DNA from: a candidate division WOR-1 bacterium RIFOXYB2_FULL_46_45
GTDB taxonomy: Bacteria > Margulisbacteria > WOR-1 > XYC2-FULL-46-14
Length of the DNA stretch: 64,000 nt
Assembly: GCA_001771585.1 (NCBI GenBank)
Contig: MEUE01000001.1
Span: 745,984-809,983 of the forward strand
Reading direction: 5' to 3'
In this document: positions 59,725 through 64,000 of the stretch, piece by piece
Layout: the number at the start of each line of letters is the position of its first letter
How positions within the stretch are numbered: position 1 is the first letter of the stretch
Notes under the pieces: model-generated
What the model was told of the DNA's origin: nothing
Seen by the model: only the letters and a program-made list of their open reading frames with translations
Database searches by the model: none
Position numbers and translations under genes: made by a program

Positions 59725-60531
59725 ATAGGCAACCGCGCCTAATCCCGCGATCATTAGCAGCCCTTTGATGATCCCGCCAAGAACAGGAATCATGGCAACA
59801 ATGCAGATTAAGACAAACCCGAGCATAACCTCAATCAGCATCGATTTATTTCTCATGCGCAGCGCGATCAGGCATTTCTTGCCCACCAATTGCGCCGCCG
59901 CGACATAGGCCAAAATAAAGGCGGCGACCACCACCAATCCCAAAACCGGGATCAGCGGGATACCAATTATCGTCAATAGGAACAGGACCAGCACAAAAGG
60001 AATCAGCGCCACCGCCAAAAGGCCGATTAAAAAGCTGGCCAGCGGCTTTTTCTCCATCGTATAGGAAGAGAGCCCCACTTGTTTGGTAAAGAGGGAAGCG
60101 ACAATTATTGCAAGGACAAAGAAAGCCAGGATAGAAGTTTCTTTCCAGAGGATCATTGCCGTCTTGGCCTGATCAACGGATTGAATTTGTTCATCGCCGA
60201 ATTCAATCGGAGGAACCGCATATATTACTATGTCTTTTTGAACCGTGGCTCCCGGGTTTTTATCAACCTGCCCCCCGATTGAAATCGCGTTCCCCTGCAC
60301 CAGCGCCCCGTTTTTTAAAATGACGTCGTCGCCAACAGAAACCACATCCTGCCGGACCACGCCCAGCACCGTGACCGAGCCGCCGATCGCCACCGCGCGG
60401 TCAACGATCGTCCCGCGGGGAATTAAAACATCCCCGCCGATTTTAACGAGATTTTTGGAGGTGGAAGCATGGACGGCAAGAGGTAAAAACAAGACCAGCG
60501 CCAAAGCAAGAATCAAGGTTCTTTTTAACAT
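59695..60531 (-). CDS. Exported polymer-forming (bactofilin-like) membrane protein
   Basis: 278 residues. Signal peptide (MLKRTLILALALVLFLPLAVHA), then short beta repeats of bactofilin-like type (VKIGGDVLIPRGTIVDRAVA, VVSVGDDVILKNGALVQGNA), then about four membrane helices in the C-terminal half. Probably a cell-envelope structural protein. A CTCCTTT-complement Shine-Dalgarno precedes the ATG. The 3' end overlaps dxr by 30 bases. Confidence 0.7.
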   Translation of the reverse strand: MLKRTLILALALVLFLPLAVHASTSKNLVKIGGDVLIPRGTIVDRAVAIGGSVTVLGVVRQDVVSVGDDVILKNGALVQGNAISIGGQVDKNPGATVQKDIVIYAVPPIEFGDEQIQSVDQAKTAMILWKETSILAFFVLAIIVASLFTKQVGLSSYTMEKKPLASFLIGLLAVALIPFVLVLFLLTIIGIPLIPVLGLVVVAAFILAYVAAAQLVGKKCLIALRMRNKSMLIEVMLGFVLICIVAMIPVLGGIIKGLLMIAGLGAVAYSAFGTQQRV

Positions 60532-60581
60532 AGTAGTCCTCCTTTAAAGGAATTTTGGAAAATTATACCTCGCGGAAAAAC

Positions 60582-61877
60582 TTATGTCAACTTCTTCTTG
60601 GCCAATTTTATCAGCTGTACGATATCTCGCCGGCTCCCGCAAATATAAGAACAACAGCCGCACTCGATGCAGTTTAGGGCTCCCAGCTCTTTGCACTTTT
60701 TCCAGTCGCCGCGTTCGGCATAGTCGGCCAAAAAATTCGGGTTAAGATTCATCGGGCAAACTTGCGAGCATTTGCCGCAGCGGATGCAAACCTCCGGGAC
60801 CATTTCCGCAATCTCTTCTTTGGTAAAAACGATAATCCCCGAGGTCCCCTTCTGCACCGGAACATCAAGAGAGGGGACGGCGATTCCCATCATCGGTCCG
60901 CCGCAGACCACCTTTGCCAATTCCCCGTCCACCCCGCCGCATTGTTCAATTATTTCCTTATAAAGGGTACCGATCCGAACTTTTAGGTTGGACGGTTTTC
61001 TTAAATGTTTTCCGGAGACCGTAACCACTCTCTCAATCAAAGGAAACCCGGTCTTTAGTGTTTTCGCGATTTGGGCGCAGGTCGCAACATTAAAGGCCGC
61101 CACTCCCACATCCGCCGGTAAGCCCCCCATCGGAACCTCACGATTCAAGATCGTTTTTATGATCTGTTTTTCTCCCCCCTGCGGATACTTGGTGTGTAAT
61201 TTGACAATTTCAACGCGGTTTAGTTTTTTTGCGAGATAATCAATAGCGATCGGCTTGTTGTCTTCTACTCCGACATAAACTTTGGTAACCGCCAAGACCT
61301 TTTTTATGACGTCGATCCCGTAGGCGATATTGAAAACATCTTCCAGCATCAGGCGATAGTCGGCATTAAGATAGGGTTCGCATTCGGCGGCATTAATTAT
61401 AATAGAATCTATTTTCTTTCCGGGGGGAGGAGAAAGCTTGACATAAGTCGGGAACGCCGCCCCTCCCATTCCCACAATCCCCGCTTCGCGAACCGCTTTT
61501 ATAATCTCATCCGCACTGATTTTTTCTAAGACCGGATAGGGTTTGATCGAATCAAAAACATCCTGCTTGCCGTCGCTGTCAATTATGACCGAATCTGTTT
61601 TTTGGCCGGAAAAGACCAAATGTTTTTCAACCGCTTTGACCGTTCCCGAAATGCTGGAATGGACCGGCGCGGAAATAAATTTGTCGGAATCGCCGATCTT
61701 CTGCCCGACTTTGACCAAATCCCCCTTTTGGACCAGCGGGCGGCAGGGAGCGCCGACATGCTGGGAGAGCGGAATAACAACCTGCTTGGGAAGATTGGTC
61801 TCTTCAATCGGCTGGTTGATAGCTAAATCTTTTTCCCCGCGCGGATGAACTCCGCCTTTAAAAGTTTTTTGAAGCAT
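60582..61877 (-). CDS. rnfC: RnfC subunit of a Na+/H+-translocating ferredoxin:NAD oxidoreductase
   Basis: 431 residues from the ATG at 61877; a TTG at 61886 would fall inside the promoter. N-terminal barrel-sandwich domain (PVHSSISGTVKAVEKHLVFS), FMN/NADH domain (VGMGGAAFPTYVKL, AAECEPYLNADYRLM), and two [4Fe-4S] clusters (CIRCGKCSQVCP, CIECGCCSYIC). RnfC docks NADH to the membrane complex. No rnfD, G, E, A or B follows; downstream is an unrelated gene. It could serve a complex encoded elsewhere. Confidence 0.92.
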   Translation of the reverse strand: MLQKTFKGGVHPRGEKDLAINQPIEETNLPKQVVIPLSQHVGAPCRPLVQKGDLVKVGQKIGDSDKFISAPVHSSISGTVKAVEKHLVFSGQKTDSVIIDSDGKQDVFDSIKPYPVLEKISADEIIKAVREAGIVGMGGAAFPTYVKLSPPPGKKIDSIIINAAECEPYLNADYRLMLEDVFNIAYGIDVIKKVLAVTKVYVGVEDNKPIAIDYLAKKLNRVEIVKLHTKYPQGGEKQIIKTILNREVPMGGLPADVGVAAFNVATCAQIAKTLKTGFPLIERVVTVSGKHLRKPSNLKVRIGTLYKEIIEQCGGVDGELAKVVCGGPMMGIAVPSLDVPVQKGTSGIIVFTKEEIAEMVPEVCIRCGKCSQVCPMNLNPNFLADYAERGDWKKCKELGALNCIECGCCSYICGSRRDIVQLIKLAKKKLT

Positions 61878-61885
61878 TATTTGCA

Positions 61886-61894
61886 ATTATAACA
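61886..61894 (-). promoter_or_regulatory. Extended -10 promoter of rnfC
   Basis: TGT-TATAAT on the minus strand, 8 bases before the ATG at 61877; decides against the TTG start at 61886. Confidence 0.55.
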
Positions 61895-61900
61895 TACCGG

Positions 61901-62980
61901 CTAACGCGGAAACAAAATTCTTATTTCTTCAACATCCCTTAAGAATGTATTCGCCTCGGGAGGCAGATCCGCCAGGGGGTTCATCGCGAAGATCGGCATC
62001 GGACGCCAATGGCCGTTGATCTTTACGTCCACCAAAAAACGGCCCAAGAATTTTTTCTTCCATTCCGGATCAAAGATATCCTCTTCCGAATAATTCGGCC
62101 TAAGGTAGGAATTAAAAAGCGGAGCCACCCCTTCAAGCGACCGGCTGGAAAGAGAAAGCGGCCCAACAATCATCCACTGGCTGGCGGTTTGGCTTGATTT
62201 CATCTCGGGGCTCTCGGAATGGGTGGAAGGGATAATCTGGAATCCGCCGACTTTGCCGGAGACCGAGGTTGAAATATCAATCACCCCCGGATGGTTGGCG
62301 CGGATCCTTCCGGCATTCAAAAACCGGCTCCCGCTGAAACGGCCGACCCCGATTACTCTCCGGCGCACGGAAGCGACCGTCTCTTCTCTCCCGTCTTTAT
62401 AAAGCAGCCGGACCCTCCCCCCGACCCTGTTTTCAAAAATGAGCGCTTCGGGATAATCGAGCGGACGGGAAACAAAAATCGAAAAGACATCTCCGATCGC
62501 GGGATTGTATCCCGGCTTCATTGTCATTGAATTGACCAGAACCCTGCTCCCTACCGTCGGTGAAAACGAGCCGCCGAAGATCGAATGATTGGACTCTATG
62601 TCGGTATAAAGGGAGGTCCTGGAATTAAAATAAGAACGGTATCTCTTTTGTTGTTTTTGGAATTCAAAGGGCAAAATCGAAAAGATCGTCTTGGGAGAAG
62701 CGGTCTTGATGTGGATCGCGTTCACTGCCGCCGCCGCCACCTCCCCCGTTGAAATCCATTGGCTGGCGGTATACCCTTTGGTGTTGACCGATGTTACAGG
62801 CGATAAAACCTTTCCTTGCGGAATCCATTTTTTACCGACATCCCGGCTGACTGCGATCTGTCCCCCTTCTTTGTTTTCAATCCGGATCACGTAGTCGTCG
62901 ATAAACTTATCGGATGCGTAAGATATGGAAAAAAACAAACAAAGGAAGGCGAGGATATATATCCTCGCCTTCCTCATCAT
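61901..62980 (-). CDS. Exported protein of unknown function
   Basis: 359 residues from the ATG at 62980, which overlaps the pepA stop as ATGA. Signal peptide MMRKARIYILAFLCLFFSIS with cleavage near YAS. The mature part is beta-rich (DDYVIRIENKEGGQIAVSRD, SRVLVNSMTMKPGYNPAIGD, RVRLLYKDGREETVASVRRR) and lacks a catalytic motif I know. The first codons contain a 32-bp perfect palindrome. Not recognised as a family. Confidence 0.6.
   Translation of the reverse strand: MMRKARIYILAFLCLFFSISYASDKFIDDYVIRIENKEGGQIAVSRDVGKKWIPQGKVLSPVTSVNTKGYTASQWISTGEVAAAAVNAIHIKTASPKTIFSILPFEFQKQQKRYRSYFNSRTSLYTDIESNHSIFGGSFSPTVGSRVLVNSMTMKPGYNPAIGDVFSIFVSRPLDYPEALIFENRVGGRVRLLYKDGREETVASVRRRVIGVGRFSGSRFLNAGRIRANHPGVIDISTSVSGKVGGFQIIPSTHSESPEMKSSQTASQWMIVGPLSLSSRSLEGVAPLFNSYLRPNYSEEDIFDPEWKKKFLGRFLVDVKINGHWRPMPIFAMNPLADLPPEANTFLRDVEEIRILFPR
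62943..62974. promoter_or_regulatory. 32-bp perfect palindrome at the pepA / exported-protein junction
   Basis: AGGAAGGCGAGGATAT followed by its exact reverse complement, 16 pairs. It starts three bases after the pepA stop and covers codons 3-13 of the next gene. In mRNA it would be a very stable hairpin just inside the coding region; there is no U-run, so simple intrinsic termination is not obvious. Confidence 0.75.
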
Positions 62981-64000
62981 TTGCACAACCATTCTACAAG
63001 AGTTCGGACAGGAGTCCCGGTAGCGCCGTTGTTTTTGAACGCGGTTCCGGCAATATCAATATGCGCCCAGGGTGTGTCTCCCACCGCCTCCCGGATGAAA
63101 ATCCCGCCGGTTGAGGGAGAAGCGCCTCTTCCATCCGTGCAGTTTTTCATGTCGGCGATATTGGACTTTAAGTATTCTTTATATTCGTCAAAAAGCGGCA
63201 GCTCCCACATTTTTTCGCCGGTTTTTTTGGAGGCCTCAATAATCTCGGAAGAGAGTTTTCCCATGACTCCGGAAGCGGCATCCCCCAGCGCCACTACGCA
63301 GCCGCCGGTTAGTGTGGCAACATCGACAATCTTTTGTGCACCAAGCTCACGGACATAGCCGACGGCATCAATCAGAAGCATCCGCCCTTCGGCATCGGTT
63401 GAAATAATCTCAATTGTTTTTCCGGAATACGAGGCAACCACATCCCCAGGCCGGGACGCTTTGCCGTCCGGCATATTTTCGCAGATAGGAATAACCGCGA
63501 TGATGTTTTTCTTTAGTTTTAACTCCGCCGCCGCGCGCATAGTTTCAATTACCACCGCCGCCCCCGCCATATCGGTCTTCATCTCCCACATCTTTTTCTC
63601 CGGCTTAAGCGATATTCCTCCGGAATCGAAGGTAACCCCCTTCCCTACCAATCCCATTGTCTCCGCCTTTCCTCCGTGAAGGTATTTTAGAACAACCACC
63701 CTCCCGGGCTCATCGCTCCCCTCGGCGACCGAAAGCATCGCACCGAACCCGAGTTTTTTGGGATCCGTTATCTGGCAGGAGATGCCATGCGCCTTTGCCA
63801 TCTTTTGCGCGTAATGGGCCAAAACAATAGGTGTCATCTTGTTGGCCGGGGTGTTTACCAGGTCGCGGGCGTTGTTCTGCGCGCGGGCGACAATTTCGCC
63901 GACACGGATTTCTTCTTTAATTTTTGAAAATCGGTTGGGATCGCGGGTTAGGACAATAAATTCGGAAACGGCGAAATTTTTATCCTCTTTTTTATACCCC
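62977..64000 (-). CDS. pepA: Leucyl aminopeptidase PepA, 5' truncated by window
   Basis: 341 codons are visible; the frame is open to the window edge. ARDLVNTPANKMTPIVLAHY, GKGVTFDSGGISLKPEKKMW, KTDMAGAA and STDAEGRMLLIDAV are the M17 metal-binding and catalytic blocks (the usual NTDAEGR reads STDAEGR). C-terminal end HIDIAGTAFKNNGATGTPVR. A cytosolic hexameric dizinc peptidase for peptide turnover. The N-terminal regulatory domain lies beyond the window. Confidence 0.95.
   Translation of the reverse strand, partial: GYKKEDKNFAVSEFIVLTRDPNRFSKIKEEIRVGEIVARAQNNARDLVNTPANKMTPIVLAHYAQKMAKAHGISCQITDPKKLGFGAMLSVAEGSDEPGRVVVLKYLHGGKAETMGLVGKGVTFDSGGISLKPEKKMWEMKTDMAGAAVVIETMRAAAELKLKKNIIAVIPICENMPDGKASRPGDVVASYSGKTIEIISTDAEGRMLLIDAVGYVRELGAQKIVDVATLTGGCVVALGDAASGVMGKLSSEIIEASKKTGEKMWELPLFDEYKEYLKSNIADMKNCTDGRGASPSTGGIFIREAVGDTPWAHIDIAGTAFKNNGATGTPVRTLVEWLCK

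Noticed and set aside
1-64000. CRISPR array, rRNA genes or riboswitches
   Set aside because: No regularly spaced direct repeats of CRISPR size, no rRNA sequence and no recognisable riboswitch core were seen; the 21.7-kb block has inverted, not evenly spaced direct, units.

Overview
The window reads as a chromosome segment of an uncultured, diderm (Gram-negative-type) bacterium. Evidence for an outer membrane is two porin-like beta-barrels, a further barrel-like protein at the left edge, and lipoproteins with lipoboxes. Coding density is very high: most neighbouring genes overlap by 1-34 bases and there are several convergent 3' overlaps. The gene mix (short LeuC/LeuD, orphan RnfC, YlqD in the rpsP-trmD operon, bifunctional PGI/PMI, many orphan TPR-type proteins) resembles candidate phyla such as Margulisbacteria/WOR-1, but that placement is from memory of such genomes and is weak.

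Layout. 1-2.5 kb: outer-membrane-type protein (5' cut) and a PIN/AbrB toxin-antitoxin pair. 2.6-6.2 kb: ruvC-ruvA, then a 629-residue orphan gene followed by a second, internally deleted ruvA copy. 6.2-10.9 kb: argC-argJ-argB plus a HAD phosphatase and an AMMECR1/LigB-like pair. 11-19.6 kb: phosphoglucosamine mutase, a degenerate NtrC-like regulator with a large membrane histidine kinase, a GAF/GNAT-like orphan, and a GlmU-type uridylyltransferase. 19.6-25.9 kb: comM, yraN, rnhB and the rpsP-khpA-ylqD-trmD-(SPOUT)-rplS-lepB ribosome/tRNA operon. 25.9-31.1 kb: tRNA-Arg(CCG), aroC, mutM, a metallopeptidase, a lipoprotein, pyrC and rnc. 31.1-35.5 kb: orphan proteins, a YefM/YoeB-type pair, leuCD. 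35.5-49.1 kb: a large phosphate island. 49.1-64 kb: miaA, PHP phosphatase, hisD, sugar-nucleotide genes, ctp and envC, dxr, rnfC, pepA (5' cut).

The phosphate island carries phoB-phoR, two porin-like genes, and two complete Pst transporters with their own PhoU (pstS1-C1-A1-B1-phoU1 and pstS2-C2-A2-B2-B3-phoU2). Three direct-repeat PHO boxes, all in the same register to a -10 element (11 bases), head the transcription units. In the second transporter two equal-length PstB paralogues have lost complementary catalytic motifs: PstB2 lacks the Q-loop Gln and the switch His, PstB3 lacks the LSGGQ signature. This predicts a heterodimeric importer ATPase with one complete and one dead ATP site, and is the most striking signal here.

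Other strong signals: insertion of an orphan gene with a long duplication of ruvA whose 7 differences are all synonymous; widespread leaderless-type promoters (extended -10, 5-9 bases before ATG, exactly 6 in five genes); aroC ending inside a tRNA gene; arrays of 7-, 8- or 14-bp units inside coding regions; and several perfect palindromes at gene junctions.
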